Below, piece by piece: positions 27,593 through 37,475 of a DNA stretch of 64,000 nucleotides. Position numbers and translations under genes: made by a program. Numbering within the stretch: position 1 is the stretch's first letter; the number at the start of each line of letters is the position of its first letter. The DNA is from Pseudomonas saudiphocaensis. GTDB taxonomy: Bacteria > Pseudomonadota > Gammaproteobacteria > Pseudomonadales > Pseudomonadaceae. A model generated the notes under the pieces. That model ran no database searches. It was not told where the DNA came from and worked only from the letters and a program-made list of their open reading frames with translations. The stretch is taken from NCBI RefSeq assembly GCF_000756775.1, contig NZ_CCSF01000001.1:2356001-2420000 (forward strand), written 5' to 3'.

Positions 27593-29179
27593 TTGAGCGA
27601 TCTTCTCTCCCACCGCCTGGCATTGCTGGCCGAGCCCTCCCACCTTCCGCTGCTCTCACAATGCCTGCACGGGATCGAGCGTGAATGCCTGCGCATAGAC
27701 AGCCGTGGCGAGCTGGCCCTGACACCGCATCCACAGGCGCTGGGCTCGGCTCTGACGCACCCGCAGATCACCACCGACTATTCCGAAGCGCTGCTGGAGT
27801 TCATCACCGGCACCGCCAGCGATCCGCAACAGACGCTGAGCGAGCTGGACAGCATCCATCGCTATACCTATGCCAAGCTGACCGACGAGCTTCTCTGGAG
27901 CCCTTCGATGCCGGGCTCGCTGCCCGAAGAGGCGCTGATCCCCATTGCCGAATACGGCAGCTCCAATGTGGGCCGCCTGAAGTATGTCTACCGTCAGGGT
28001 CTGGCGCTGCGCTATGGCAAGACCATGCAGTGCATCGCCGGCATCCATTACAACTTCTCGCTGCCCGAGGCGCTCTGGTCGCTGCTGCAGGCCGAGGATG
28101 GCGACACTCGCAGCCTTCAGGAATACCAGTCCTCGCGCTATATCGCGTTGATCCGCAACTTCCGCCGCTACAGCTGGTTGCTGATGTACCTGTTCGGCGC
28201 TTCACCGGCGCTGGATGCCAGCTTTATGCGCGGCCGCACGCACCAGCTCGAACACCTCGATGCCGATACGCTCTACCTGCCTTGGGCCACCAGCCTGCGC
28301 ATGAGCGACCTGGGCTACCAGAGCAACGCCCAGGCTGGCCTGACACCCTGCTACGACAATCTGTCCAGCTATACCGACAGCCTGCACAAGGCCGTCTCCA
28401 CGCCCTACCCTGACTATGCGGCGATGGGGATCAAGGATGCCGACGGCAACTGGCTGCAACTCAACACCAATGTGCTGCAGATCGAAAACGAGTACTACTC
28501 CAGCATTCGGCCCAAGCGCGTTACCCAAAGCGGCGAACGGCCGCTGCACGCGCTGCAGGCGCGGGGCATCCAGTACATCGAAGTGCGCTGTCTGGACATC
28601 AACCCCTTCCTGCCGCTGGGTATCGATCTCAGCGAAGCACGTTTCCTCGACGCCTTTCTGCTCTTCTGCGCGCTGCAGGACAGCCCCTGCCTGGTGCAGG
28701 GCGAGTGCGGCGTCAGCCAGGCCAACTTCCTCAAGGTGGTCAATGAAGGGCGCAAGCCGGGCCTGGAACTGCAACGCCAGGGCGAGCCGATAGCCTTGCA
28801 AACCTGGGCCAATGAATTGCTTGACAAGATCGCTCAGGTCGCCGCATTGCTGGACCAGGGCCAGAGCGACAACCCGCATACGCAATCGCTGAACGTGCAG
28901 CGGGCCAAGGTCGCCGACAGCAGCCTGACACCCTCGGCAAAGCTGCTCAACGAGCTCAAGCGCAACGGCGAGAGCTTCAGCCAATTCGCTCTGCGCCAAA
29001 CCCGGGCACACGCCGAGTTCTTCCGCAGCCAGCCACTGAACGCTGCCGTGCAGGCCGGTTTCGAAGCCGCGGCGCAGAAGTCGCTACAGGAGCAGGCCGA
29101 ACTGGAAGCGCAGCAGGGACCGGATTTCGACCAGTTCGTTGCTGCCTATCAGGCAAGCCTGCTGTCCGTCGCTATCTAA
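27593..29179 (+). CDS. gshA: Glutamate-cysteine ligase (proteobacterial type)
   Basis: 528 residues; catalyses ATP-dependent joining of glutamate and cysteine, the rate-limiting step of glutathione synthesis. Signature segments are [46 protein letters not shown] and [12 protein letters not shown]. The start is the TTG at 27593, supported by AAGGA eight bases before it and by the family N-terminus SDLLS. No ATG fits. The TTG start may keep translation modest. A hairpin lies between its end and the convergent argA. Confidence 0.96.
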   Translation: MSDLLSHRLALLAEPSHLPLLSQCLHGIERECLRIDSRGELALTPHPQALGSALTHPQITTDYSEALLEFITGTASDPQQTLSELDSIHRYTYAKLTDELLWSPSMPGSLPEEALIPIAEYGSSNVGRLKYVYRQGLALRYGKTMQCIAGIHYNFSLPEALWSLLQAEDGDTRSLQEYQSSRYIALIRNFRRYSWLLMYLFGASPALDASFMRGRTHQLEHLDADTLYLPWATSLRMSDLGYQSNAQAGLTPCYDNLSSYTDSLHKAVSTPYPDYAAMGIKDADGNWLQLNTNVLQIENEYYSSIRPKRVTQSGERPLHALQARGIQYIEVRCLDINPFLPLGIDLSEARFLDAFLLFCALQDSPCLVQGECGVSQANFLKVVNEGRKPGLELQRQGEPIALQTWANELLDKIAQVAALLDQGQSDNPHTQSLNVQRAKVADSSLTPSAKLLNELKRNGESFSQFALRQTRAHAEFFRSQPLNAAVQAGFEAAAQKSLQEQAELEAQQGPDFDQFVAAYQASLLSVAI

Positions 29180-29185
29180 GCATCA

Positions 29186-29215
29186 GAAAAAGGCGGGGCC
29201 GAATGTGTTCGGCCC
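29186..29215 (-). terminator. Rho-independent terminator of argA
   Basis: Stem GGGCCGAA/TTCGGCCC with a four-base loop (29196-29215). On the minus strand it is followed by a CCTTTTT run at 29186-29193, just past the argA stop. On the plus strand no T-run follows, so it is oriented for argA. Confidence 0.75.
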
Positions 29216-29240
29216 TTGATGTGCGTCAGGCTCTGCAGCC

Positions 29241-30539
29241 TTACAACTTCTTCTCGAATACCTTCGAGTTGCGCTGGAAGTTGTACAGCGAGGCACGGGC
29301 CGGCGGCAGGCGCTCGACGCTGCAAGGGTTGAAGCCCCGCTCCTGAAACCAGTGGGCGGTGCGCGTGGTGAGCACGAACAGGGTTTTCAGGCCCAACTTG
29401 CGCGCACGCATTTCGATGCGCGCAAGCAGCTCGTCACCGCGACCGCCGTGGCGGTACTCCGGATTGACCGCCAGACAGGCCAGCTCGCCCCAGTCCGAGT
29501 CGGGGATCGGGTAGAGCGCAGCGCAGGCGATGATCAGGCCGTCACGCTCGACGATGCTGAACTGCTCCACCTCACGCTCCAGCACATCCCGAGAGCGACG
29601 CACGAGAATGCCCTGCTCTTCCAGCGGCGTGATCAGGTCGATCAACCCGCCCACGTCCTCGATGGTCGCCTCGCGCACCTGCTCGAACTGCTCCTGGGTT
29701 ACCAGGGTACCGCCGCCGTCTCGGGTGAACAGCTCGTTGAGCAAGGCACCGTCATCGGCATAGCTGACCAGATGGCTGCGCCGCACTCCGCCACGGCAGG
29801 CCTGCGCTGCAGCATCCAGCAGCTCGGCCTGGTAATCGCCGCCAAGGCGCGCCACATGCGCAGGAATCTGCGGTGGCCGCAGTTCACGCACCAGATTGCC
29901 ATCCTCGTCGAGCAAGCCACGCTCGGCACCATAAAGCACCAGTTTGTCGGCCTGCAGGTCGATCGCCGCGCGGGTGGCGACGTCTTCACAGGCCAGATTG
30001 AAGATTTCCCCGGTGGGCGAGTAGCCCAGTGGCGACAGCAGCACGATGGTGCGCTCGTCCAGCAGGCGACCAATGCCCTTGCGGTCGATACGCCGCACTT
30101 CGCCGGTGTGCTGGTAGTCGACGCCATCGACCACACCGATGGGCCGCGCGGTGACGAAGTTGCCGCTGGCCACGCGCAGACGCGCGCCCTGCATCGGCGA
30201 GGCCGCCATATCCATGGACAGCCGCGCCTCCAGAGCGATGCGCATATGGCCAACGGCATCGATAGCGCACGCCAGCGCAGCGGGATCGGTGATGCGCAGC
30301 CCCTGATGGAAGCGCGGTTCTAGGCCGCTGGCAGCCAGCCGCGCCTCGATCTGCGGGCGCGAGCCGAACACCAGCACCAGGCGTACGCCCAGGCTATGCA
30401 GCAGCACCAGGTCGTGGACGATGTTGGCGAAGTTGGGGTTTTCCAGGCCATCGCCCGGCAGCATCACCACGAAAGTGCGCTCACGGTGCGAGTTGATATA
30501 GGGGGAAGAGTCGCGAAGCCAGGTGACGTAATCGTTCAT
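29241..30539 (-). CDS. argA: N-acetylglutamate synthase
   Basis: First step of arginine synthesis: acetyl-CoA plus glutamate to N-acetylglutamate. The 432 residues combine an N-terminal amino-acid-kinase-like domain (FVVMLPGDGLENPNFANIVHD, LVLVFGSRPQIEARL), the site of arginine feedback, with a C-terminal GNAT catalytic domain (LACLAVNPEYRHGGRGDELL is the acetyl-CoA loop). This two-domain length is that of classical E. coli/Pseudomonas ArgA. It lies 88 nt downstream of argE on the same strand, and the arg genes probably share transcription. Confidence 0.97.
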   Translation of the reverse strand: MNDYVTWLRDSSPYINSHRERTFVVMLPGDGLENPNFANIVHDLVLLHSLGVRLVLVFGSRPQIEARLAASGLEPRFHQGLRITDPAALACAIDAVGHMRIALEARLSMDMAASPMQGARLRVASGNFVTARPIGVVDGVDYQHTGEVRRIDRKGIGRLLDERTIVLLSPLGYSPTGEIFNLACEDVATRAAIDLQADKLVLYGAERGLLDEDGNLVRELRPPQIPAHVARLGGDYQAELLDAAAQACRGGVRRSHLVSYADDGALLNELFTRDGGGTLVTQEQFEQVREATIEDVGGLIDLITPLEEQGILVRRSRDVLEREVEQFSIVERDGLIIACAALYPIPDSDWGELACLAVNPEYRHGGRGDELLARIEMRARKLGLKTLFVLTTRTAHWFQERGFNPCSVERLPPARASLYNFQRNSKVFEKKL

Positions 30540-30627
30540 GTTGCTAAAGCCTTCAGATTGCAGCTTGAGGTCCGGTAGTCGGGTCAGGGAACGGGGGATG
30601 GAGCAGATTCGCTGAAGAAACCTGCTC

Positions 30628-31785
30628 CTATCCTCGGCTAGCTGGCTGCAGGCAGTAGTGATCGATCATGGCGCGCAACAACCTCACGGTAGGTTCGATT
30701 CGGTCGAGATCCAGATACTCATCCGGCTGGTGGGCGCAGGCGATGTCGCCGGGCCCGAGCACCAGGGTCTCGCAGCCGAGCTGCTGAAGATAAGGCGCTT
30801 CGGTGGCGAACGCCACTGCTTCGGCCCCATGGCCGGTCAGGCGTTCGGCAAGCCTGACCAGCTCGCCATTCGCCGGCTGTTCGAAGGCCGGTACGCTGGG
30901 AAACAGCGGTGTCAGCTCGATCTGGACCTGATGCTGCTCGGCCAAAGGCTGCAGGCGCTGAGCAATGGCCGCACGCAGCTGCTCAGGGTCCATCCCGGGC
31001 AACGGACGCAGGTCGTATTCGAGCGAACACTGGCCGCAGATTCGGTTGGGGTTGTCACCGCCGTGAATGCAGCCCAGGTTGAGCGTCGGCACCGGCACGT
31101 CGAACAGTGGGTTGTTGTATTCGTGCTGCCACTGCTGGCGCAGGGTCAACAACTCGCCCATCACCGCATGCATGGCTTCCAGCGCACTATGGCCGTAAGC
31201 CGGGTTGGATGAGTGACCGCTCTGCCCCAGGATGCTGATGCCTTCCATCATGATGCCCTTGTGCAGGCGTACCGGGCGCAGGCCGGTGGGTTCACCGATC
31301 AGCGCGGCACGCCCCAACGGCCGGCCAGCCTCGGCCAGCGCACGGGCACCGGACATCGAGCTCTCCTCGTCACAAGTGGCAAGAATCAGCAGCGGCTGCT
31401 TGAACGGCTGGTCGAGCAGTGGCAGAACCGCCTCGATGACCAGCGCGAAGAAGCCCTTCATGTCGCAACTGCCCAGGCCGTACCAGCGATCATCGGCTTC
31501 GCGCAGGCGCAGCGGGTCGGATTTCCACAGCTCGGCATCGAAGGGCACGGTGTCGCTGTGCCCGGCCAGCACCAGCCCACCGGGGCCACTGCCGTAGCTG
31601 GCCAGCAGGTTGAACTTGCCGGGCTCTACTTCCTGGGTTTCACAGACAAAGCCGAGCTCACCCAGCCAGGCTGACAGCAGCTCGATGACTGGACGGTTGG
31701 TCTGGTCCCAGTGCGGCTGGGTGCAACTTACCGAAGGGGCGGCAATGAGTTCGGCGAAACGCTGCTTGAGCGGGGGAAGGGCCAC
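30628..31785 (-). CDS. argE: Acetylornithine deacetylase
   Basis: 385 residues of the M20 metallohydrolase family; hydrolyses N-acetylornithine to ornithine. Metal-site segments are LVLAGHSDTVP (first histidine and bridging aspartate region) and LATCDEESSMSGA (catalytic base and ligand glutamates). The dimerisation domain contains LNLGCIHGGDNPNRICGQC. In Pseudomonas, ornithine is mostly formed by ArgJ recycling, so a dedicated ArgE next to ArgA is known but partly redundant. Separated from the pit terminator by about 70 nt, so it probably has its own promoter. Confidence 0.93.
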   Translation of the reverse strand: MALPPLKQRFAELIAAPSVSCTQPHWDQTNRPVIELLSAWLGELGFVCETQEVEPGKFNLLASYGSGPGGLVLAGHSDTVPFDAELWKSDPLRLREADDRWYGLGSCDMKGFFALVIEAVLPLLDQPFKQPLLILATCDEESSMSGARALAEAGRPLGRAALIGEPTGLRPVRLHKGIMMEGISILGQSGHSSNPAYGHSALEAMHAVMGELLTLRQQWQHEYNNPLFDVPVPTLNLGCIHGGDNPNRICGQCSLEYDLRPLPGMDPEQLRAAIAQRLQPLAEQHQVQIELTPLFPSVPAFEQPANGELVRLAERLTGHGAEAVAFATEAPYLQQLGCETLVLGPGDIACAHQPDEYLDLDRIEPTVRLLRAMIDHYCLQPASRG

Positions 31786-31855
31786 CGGCTACCTCCGTGA
31801 TTCATCGGACGATGCCGCAGTGAAACACGAAACACCGTGCAGTTGGAGTCGGCTC

Positions 31856-31887
31856 AAAACAAAACGCCCCGTCCATTGGACGGGGCG
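31856..31887 (-). terminator. Rho-independent terminator of the pit operon
   Basis: Perfect 10-bp stem CGCCCCGTCC/GGACGGGGCG with loop ATT (31865-31887). On the minus strand it is followed by TTTTGTTTT, 26 nt after the phosphate transporter stop. Confidence 0.88.
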
Positions 31888-31912
31888 CCTTAATATTCAA
31901 TCTCGGCCTACA

Positions 31913-33178
31913 TCAGGTGAAGACTGCCTGGAGGATCAGGAAGAAAACTATCGACAGAGCAGCGCCAACCGGCAGCGTAACCAGCCAGGAGGTGAAGATC
32001 TTGCCGATAACCCCCAGGTTCAGTGCGCCGATGCCGCGCGCGAGACCGATGCCCAGCACGGCACCGACCAATGTATGAGTAGTGGAGATCGGCAGGCCCA
32101 GGGCCGATGCGGAGACTACGGTAGTAGCCGTGGCCAGCTCTGCAGCGAAGCCGCGGCTGGGGGTCAGCTCGGTGATTTCCCGGCCAATAGTGGCAATCAC
32201 CTTGTAACCATAGGTGGCAAGACCGATGACGATACCGAGGGCGCCCAGCAACAGTACCCAGCCTGGGACGGCGGACTTGGCCCCAATGGTCATGTCGCCT
32301 CCGGCCTGGATCGCACCGACCACCGCTGCCAGCGGCCCGACGGCATTGGCCACGTCGTTGGCGCCATGGGCGAACGCCATGGCACAGGCCGTGAAAATCA
32401 TCAGAACAGCGAAGACCTTTTCGACACTGGCGAAATGGAATGCCCGATCGGCCTCTTCGTCAACCTTGATGCGGGCCAGCAACGCCATGCCGAGCAATGC
32501 CACAACTACACCCATGGCTATCGAAAGCAGCAGGCTCTGCGGGGTGGCCAGATCGATGCCGACATGCTTGAGACCCTTGGTGAAGGTCATCAGGGACACC
32601 ATGAAGCCGGTCAGGAACATGTATACCGGGACAAAGCGCTTGGCGTTCATAAAGGGATTGTCGGTGTTCATGATCAACGCCTGCACACTCATGAACAGGC
32701 CAAAGGCGATCACACCCGACATGAAAGGCGTCACCACCCAGCTGGCGACGATGGGTCCGATTGCCCCCCAATGCACTGCATCGGCCGAGATGCCCACCGC
32801 AGCAAAACCGATAACTGCGCCTACGATGGAGTGGGTTGTGGAAACCGGCCAGCCGCGGACCGAGGCGATAAACAGCCAAGTGCCAGCGGCCAGCAATGAA
32901 GACATCATGCCTAGGATGAACAGATCCGGCGGTATCAACTCGGCATCGACGATGCCATTTTTAATGGTTTCAGTGACTTGCCCGCCCGCCAGATAGGCGC
33001 CGCAGAACTCGAAAACCATCGCGATCAGAATGGCTTGCTTGATGGTCAGCGCACGCGAGCCGACCGAAGTACCCATGGCGTTGGCCACATCGTTGGCGCC
33101 CACGCCCCAAGCCATGAAAAAACCGAACGCGCAGGCGAGCACCAGGAGTACGAAGCCGTATTCCGAGACAAAAGACAT
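31913..33178 (-). CDS. pit: PiT-family inorganic phosphate transporter
   Basis: 421 residues with ten or so membrane helices and two homologous PiT signature segments: WGVGANDVANAMGTSVGSRALT near the N-terminus (shown in part) and AHGANDVANAVGPLAAV in the second half. A hydrophilic cytoplasmic loop lies between the halves. It imports metal-phosphate with protons. It is the second gene of a two-gene unit with the DUF47 protein, 38 nt apart, ending in a clear terminator. The same pair occurs widely. Confidence 0.94.
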   Translation of the reverse strand: MSFVSEYGFVLLVLACAFGFFMAWGVGANDVANAMGTSVGSRALTIKQAILIAMVFEFCGAYLAGGQVTETIKNGIVDAELIPPDLFILGMMSSLLAAGTWLFIASVRGWPVSTTHSIVGAVIGFAAVGISADAVHWGAIGPIVASWVVTPFMSGVIAFGLFMSVQALIMNTDNPFMNAKRFVPVYMFLTGFMVSLMTFTKGLKHVGIDLATPQSLLLSIAMGVVVALLGMALLARIKVDEEADRAFHFASVEKVFAVLMIFTACAMAFAHGANDVANAVGPLAAVVGAIQAGGDMTIGAKSAVPGWVLLLGALGIVIGLATYGYKVIATIGREITELTPSRGFAAELATATTVVSASALGLPISTTHTLVGAVLGIGLARGIGALNLGVIGKIFTSWLVTLPVGAALSIVFFLILQAVFT

Positions 33179-33216
33179 AAAGATTTACCTGTTGAACCAG
33201 AAAAGGATGCCGGCGC

Positions 33217-33894
33217 TCAACGCGCCAGCAATTGTTCCAGACGATTGCCGACGCGCTCGGCGCGGTCAGCCACGTCACCGATCCATTCGATGATCTTGTA
33301 GAGGAACATGACGTCTACCGGAGGCAATTCCTTTTCCAGCCTGTACAGTTCACGGCGAACCGTGATCTGCATGCGGTCGGTCTCCCGCTCGATCTCCTCG
33401 AGCTCCTCGACCATGCTTTCGACATGCGCTGCTTCGCGACCGCTGAAGCCGGTTTCGAGCAGTGAATCAAGCTCCTTGAGCGCTTTGAGCGCCTGGTTGC
33501 TGGCATCGACACTACGCTGGACAAAGGCCAGCATCTTCGGTTGCAACGGCACCGGAATGGTCATGCAGCGGCCCAGCATCAGACCAGCAATGTCCTTGGC
33601 GCGGTTGGCGATCTTGTCCTGTACACTCAGCAGTTCCAGCAAATCAGAGCGCGGCACCGGCAGGAACAGACTCTTGGGCAGGTGCTGTCGAACATTCTTC
33701 TTGAGCTTGTCAGCCTCGCTCTCCAGCTGAGCCATCTCTTTCTGGATCTGCTCGACCCGCTCCCAGTCCTCCGCCGTCACCGCCTGGAACAGTGGTACCA
33801 GGTTAGCGGCACATTCGTGGGACTTGGCCATGTGCTGTTGCATCGGGCCAATGGGCGAACGCCCGAACAGGCTGACGAATGGATTGATTGGCAT
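33217..33894 (-). CDS. DUF47 (TIGR00153) family protein, Pit accessory
   Basis: 225 residues, soluble and strongly helical with heptad-like charge patterns, of the PhoU-like DUF47 family. It begins MPINPFVSLFGRSPIGPMQQHM and has the conserved EADKLKKNVRQHLPKSLFLPVPR segment and a C-terminal IIEWIGDVADRAERVGNRLE. Such proteins sit next to PiT transporters and are thought to modulate them. The ATG at 33894 follows a GGGTATTCCCTATGCC context; upstream in-frame codons reach the divergent CYTH gene and have no family support. First gene of the pit operon. Confidence 0.9.
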   Translation of the reverse strand: MPINPFVSLFGRSPIGPMQQHMAKSHECAANLVPLFQAVTAEDWERVEQIQKEMAQLESEADKLKKNVRQHLPKSLFLPVPRSDLLELLSVQDKIANRAKDIAGLMLGRCMTIPVPLQPKMLAFVQRSVDASNQALKALKELDSLLETGFSGREAAHVESMVEELEEIERETDRMQITVRRELYRLEKELPPVDVMFLYKIIEWIGDVADRAERVGNRLEQLLAR

Positions 33895-34003
33895 AGGGAA
33901 TACCCCGGCTTCAGAAGGCGGCAAGTATACGGTTAGCCCATCGCGGCTGCTACCGTAGGCATCAAGCTGTAATACTAACTTGGTATAGGCATCCGTCGGC
34001 ATC

Positions 34004-35368
34004 ATGCACAGAGAAACCGAAATCAAACTGCGCGCCAGTCGCGACACACTCGCGGCGCTACGCGATCACCCGCTCCTGAAGAAGCGCAACAAGGGCGGCT
34101 GGCAACGTCATGAGCTGTTCAATCAGTATTACGACACGCCAGAACGCGACTTGGCTCAGGCGAAAGTCGCACTGCGCCTGCGCCGCGATGGCGAGCAGTT
34201 CATTCAGACCCTGAAAAGTCGGGGCCAGAGCGTGGCGGGCCTGTCCGAGCGCAACGAATGGGACTGGTATCTGGACAAGGCCAAGCTGGACACCAGGAAA
34301 CTCACAGATGACTGCTGGCCGGCAGCGCTCGCTGAGCTGGAAAAGAAAAACCTGAAACCGATCTTTAAAACCGACTTTGTCCGCGAAAAAGCAGAGATCG
34401 CCTGGGGCCGAGGCAAGGCCAAGGTGGTTATCGAAGCAGCGCTGGACCTGGGCGAAGTGGTGGCTGGCAAGCAGAGCGAGGAAATCTGCGAACTGGAACT
34501 TGAACTGCGTCAGGGCGATCCCCAGGCGCTGCTGGAGCTGGCTGTAGAGCTGGCTGCCGACTTGGCGCTGATGCCCTGCGATATCAGCAAGGCCGAGCGT
34601 GGCTACCGCTTGTACGATGCCGACAGTTATTCCCTGCAGCTGCCGGCCCCACAGCTCGAAGCGGACATGCAGCTGGACGATGCTTTCGCCGCGCTGGCCT
34701 GGCTGCTGCTGGGCAACAGCCAGCGCCTGGCCGAACAATATCGTTTCAAGGGCCACTGGAAGCTGCTTGAACAGTGGCTGCAGCACTTGGTCGAACTGCG
34801 CGCCCTGCTCGGCAGCCTCGGCCAAGCCGCACCGCGCGCCAGCAGCCGCGAACTGCGCGAGCTGCTTGACGGCCTGATCAATGACTGGCGACCGCGCATC
34901 GAAGCCGGCCAGGCCGACGAGGATATCCGCCAGAGCGCACCCAACAAGTTTTCCGCCGAGCTGGATCAGCCTCGCTGGGGCCTGTTCTCCCTGAAGGCTT
35001 CGCTCTGGCTGTGGCAGCGCGGCTGGACCATTGAACGCAACAAGCGCGGTGACCGCCAGGGTGCCGCCGAACTGGCCAAGTGGCTGCAACGTGAGCTGGG
35101 CGAGGAAGCCACCGCCCTGCAATTGCTGCGCTACCAGCAGCAGCCCGAAGACCTGGCCGAACAACGCCCGCGCATGGAACGTCTGCTGGTCTGGCTGCGT
35201 TTGGCGCGCAACGTGCTGGAAGTACCGGAAGTCGACCGCCTCTACGGCGAGCTGATCAAGCTCCACGAGCTGGCGCAACAACCCGTGAACGAGGAAATAC
35301 TCGATGCCCGCATCGAGCAGGCGCGGATTGTGTGCACGCTCAAGGCTTGGAAGGTACTGACGAAGTAA
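34004..35368 (+). CDS. CYTH/CHAD-domain inorganic triphosphatase
   Basis: 454 residues. The N-terminal CYTH tunnel domain begins with the ExExK motif (ETEIKL) and continues with the basic and acidic residues that line the triphosphate tunnel (ALRLRRDGEQFIQTLKSRG, then EICELELELRQGD). The C-terminal half is a helical CHAD domain, which binds polyphosphate. E. coli YgiF has the same architecture and hydrolyses tripolyphosphate. A position divergent from the phosphate-transport operon is consistent with phosphate metabolism. The 109-nt divergent gap has a loosely Pho-box-like stretch near 33969 that I do not regard as significant. Confidence 0.9.
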   Translation: MHRETEIKLRASRDTLAALRDHPLLKKRNKGGWQRHELFNQYYDTPERDLAQAKVALRLRRDGEQFIQTLKSRGQSVAGLSERNEWDWYLDKAKLDTRKLTDDCWPAALAELEKKNLKPIFKTDFVREKAEIAWGRGKAKVVIEAALDLGEVVAGKQSEEICELELELRQGDPQALLELAVELAADLALMPCDISKAERGYRLYDADSYSLQLPAPQLEADMQLDDAFAALAWLLLGNSQRLAEQYRFKGHWKLLEQWLQHLVELRALLGSLGQAAPRASSRELRELLDGLINDWRPRIEAGQADEDIRQSAPNKFSAELDQPRWGLFSLKASLWLWQRGWTIERNKRGDRQGAAELAKWLQRELGEEATALQLLRYQQQPEDLAEQRPRMERLLVWLRLARNVLEVPEVDRLYGELIKLHELAQQPVNEEILDARIEQARIVCTLKAWKVLTK

Positions 35369-35381
35369 GCTGCGAGCCAGC

Positions 35382-35465
35382 GTAGGGTGGATCACGTTTC
35401 ATCGATCCACCGAGTGGCATCCCACCCGTCGGCGTCACGGTGGATGTAAAGCAACATCCACCCTA
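35382..35465. repeat. GTAGGGTGGAT inverted-repeat element, left copy
   Basis: Ends GTAGGGTGGAT (35382-35392) and ATCCACCCTAC (35455-35465) are perfect 11-bp inverted repeats. Internally GGTGGAT/ATCCACC also recurs. It is non-coding, lies just upstream of the PulE-like gene, and shares sequence with 37303-37394 on the far side of that gene. Confidence 0.7.
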
Positions 35466-35488
35466 CATCGGCCATCCCAGGAGCTTTC

Positions 35489-37273
35489 ATGTCCGCCTTC
35501 GCCCCGACCTCCGTTGACCGCCTGCTTGACCTCAACGACTTGCTGCGTGACCTGGTGGCACAGGGCAGACTGTCACAGGATGTCGCCGAGCAGTGCATGA
35601 CCCTGCGCCGCAGCACCGCGGCCAATCAGCAGCACCCGCTGGAGTTTCTCGCCGCGCAGCAGCTCGACGATCTGAAGCGCCCCGACAAGAAGCTGGACCT
35701 GGAAACCCTGACCCAATGGCTCGCCGAGCAGGCTGGGCAACCCTACCTGCGCATCGATCCGTTGAAGATCAATGTTGCGGCCATCACCCCGCTGATGTCC
35801 TACGCCTTCGCCCAACGCCACAAGATTCTTGCCGTGGCGGTGGACAGCCAGAGCGTGACCATTGCCAGTGCTCAGCCCTTCGTGAGCAGCTGGGAGGACA
35901 ATCTCACCCACGTCCTCAAGCGTCCGATCAAGCGCGTGGTGGCCAACCCGGTGGAGCTGCAGCGCTTCACGGTGGAATTTTACCGGCTGGCCAAATCGGT
36001 CAGCGGTGCCACCGCGACGGACCAGAAGGTCAGCGGCACCGGCAACTTCGAGCAACTGCTCAACCTGGGCGCCAGCGACCAGGAACCGGATGCCAACGAC
36101 TCGCACATCGTCAACATCGTCGACTGGCTGTTCCAGTACGCTTTCGACCAGCGCGCCAGCGACATCCATATCGAACCGCGGCGCGAGCAGGGCACCGTGC
36201 GCTTTCGCATCGACGGCGTGCTGCACAACGTCTATCAATTTCCGCCGCAGGTGACCATGGCGGTGGTCAGCCGACTGAAATCCCTGGGGCGGATGAACGT
36301 CGCCGAAAAACGCAAACCGCAGGATGGTCGGGTCAAGACCAAAACGCCGGATGGCGGCGAGGTGGAGCTGCGCCTGTCGACGTTGCCGACGGCCTTCGGC
36401 GAGAAGATGGTCATGCGCATCTTTGACCCGGAAGTGCTACTCAAGGGCTTCGACCAGCTGGGCTTTTCCGCCGAGGATCTGCGGCGCTGGCAGAGCATGA
36501 CCCGCCAGCCCAACGGCATCATCCTGGTCACCGGCCCCACCGGCTCGGGCAAGACCACCACGCTCTACACCACCCTCAAGCAACTGGCGACGCCGGAGGT
36601 GAACGTCTGCACCATCGAAGATCCGATCGAAATGATCGAGGGAGCCTTCAACCAGATGCAGGTGCAGCACAACATCGACCTGACGTTTGCCAGCGGCGTA
36701 CGCGCGCTGATGCGGCAGGACCCGGACATCATCATGGTCGGCGAGATTCGCGATCTGGAAACCGCCGAGATGGCGATTCAGGCTGCGCTGACCGGCCACC
36801 TGGTACTCTCCACCCTGCACACCAACGATGCGCCCAGCGCCATTACCCGCTTGCTGGAACTGGGCGTGCCGCATTATCTGCTGCGCGCAACGCTGCTGGG
36901 CGTAATGGCTCAGCGCCTGGTGCGCACGCTGTGCCCACATTGCAAGACGCCCGTGCAACTGAATGCTGATGACTGGCAGACTCTGACCAAGCCCTGGAAC
37001 GCCCCGCTGCCGACCCACGCGCACCAAGCGGTGGGCTGCATCGAATGCCGAGATACCGGCTATCGCGGGCGTGCCGGGGTGTACGAAATCATGCTGCTGA
37101 ACGATGCGATCAAACCACTCATCACCGCCGACACCGACCTCCTTGCCCTGCGCCGCCAGGCCTTCAAGGACGGAATGCACAGCCTGCGACTGTCCGGCGC
37201 GCAGAAAATCTCCGCCGGGCTGACCACCCTGGAAGAAGTGCTGCGGGTAACGCCGCAGAGCGAGCAGAAGTAG
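35489..37273 (+). CDS. GspE/PulE/PilB-type secretion or pilus ATPase (orphan)
   Basis: 594 residues: an N-terminal GspE_N-like domain, then the hexameric AAA+ ATPase with Walker A GPTGSGKTT (about 349-357), the Asp box IEDPIE, Walker B IIMVGEIRDLETA and the His box LSTLHTNDA. A tetracysteine zinc motif (CPHCK and CIECRDTG) comes near the C-terminus. This is the energy source of type II secretion or type IV pilus-like machines. No pilin, GspF or other machine gene is nearby, so it may serve a distant system or be an orphan. Equivalent orphans occur at this spot in other pseudomonads as I recall. Flanked by inverted copies of a short repeat. Confidence 0.93.
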   Translation: MSAFAPTSVDRLLDLNDLLRDLVAQGRLSQDVAEQCMTLRRSTAANQQHPLEFLAAQQLDDLKRPDKKLDLETLTQWLAEQAGQPYLRIDPLKINVAAITPLMSYAFAQRHKILAVAVDSQSVTIASAQPFVSSWEDNLTHVLKRPIKRVVANPVELQRFTVEFYRLAKSVSGATATDQKVSGTGNFEQLLNLGASDQEPDANDSHIVNIVDWLFQYAFDQRASDIHIEPRREQGTVRFRIDGVLHNVYQFPPQVTMAVVSRLKSLGRMNVAEKRKPQDGRVKTKTPDGGEVELRLSTLPTAFGEKMVMRIFDPEVLLKGFDQLGFSAEDLRRWQSMTRQPNGIILVTGPTGSGKTTTLYTTLKQLATPEVNVCTIEDPIEMIEGAFNQMQVQHNIDLTFASGVRALMRQDPDIIMVGEIRDLETAEMAIQAALTGHLVLSTLHTNDAPSAITRLLELGVPHYLLRATLLGVMAQRLVRTLCPHCKTPVQLNADDWQTLTKPWNAPLPTHAHQAVGCIECRDTGYRGRAGVYEIMLLNDAIKPLITADTDLLALRRQAFKDGMHSLRLSGAQKISAGLTTLEEVLRVTPQSEQK

Positions 37274-37302
37274 GCCAGATGAACGCGGGGGATGCCGCCT
37301 TT

Positions 37303-37394
37303 CTACATCCACCGCAACTCCGCCGGCAGATCGCCTGCGCTGTATGCCGCAATGGAACGCCAAACGCATGGATCGGTGAAGCGTGCACCCTACG
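37303..37394. repeat. GTAGGGTGGAT element, degenerate inverted right copy
   Basis: CTACATCCACC at 37303 and GGATCGGTGAAGCGTGCACC (ending CTACG, 37370-37394) match, with mismatches and a small gap, the reverse complement of the start of the 35382 element. This puts two related elements in opposite orientation around the PulE-like gene. The 200 nt between that gene and the next hold nothing else. Confidence 0.5.
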
Positions 37395-37475
37395 TCAGCC
37401 GGACGTCTATTCCACACATGGCCGGCCTTTCAGCCAGAACGCGAGAGCCGAGGCATCGGCGCAGATAATTGCAGC

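Noticed and set aside
25163-27643. A very long open frame (826 codons) on the minus strand across tex
   Set aside because: It lies opposite a well-recognised gene, reads as a low-complexity G/A/V/H-rich protein with no family likeness, and is a known artefact of high-GC codon use.
33965-33990. Pho-box-like CTGTAAT repeat between the DUF47 and CYTH genes
   Set aside because: Second half is too divergent, and spacing to either start is not diagnostic.
37274-37475. Frame continuing from within the PulE-like gene through the following gap
   Set aside because: Out of frame with the gene and made of repeat sequence.
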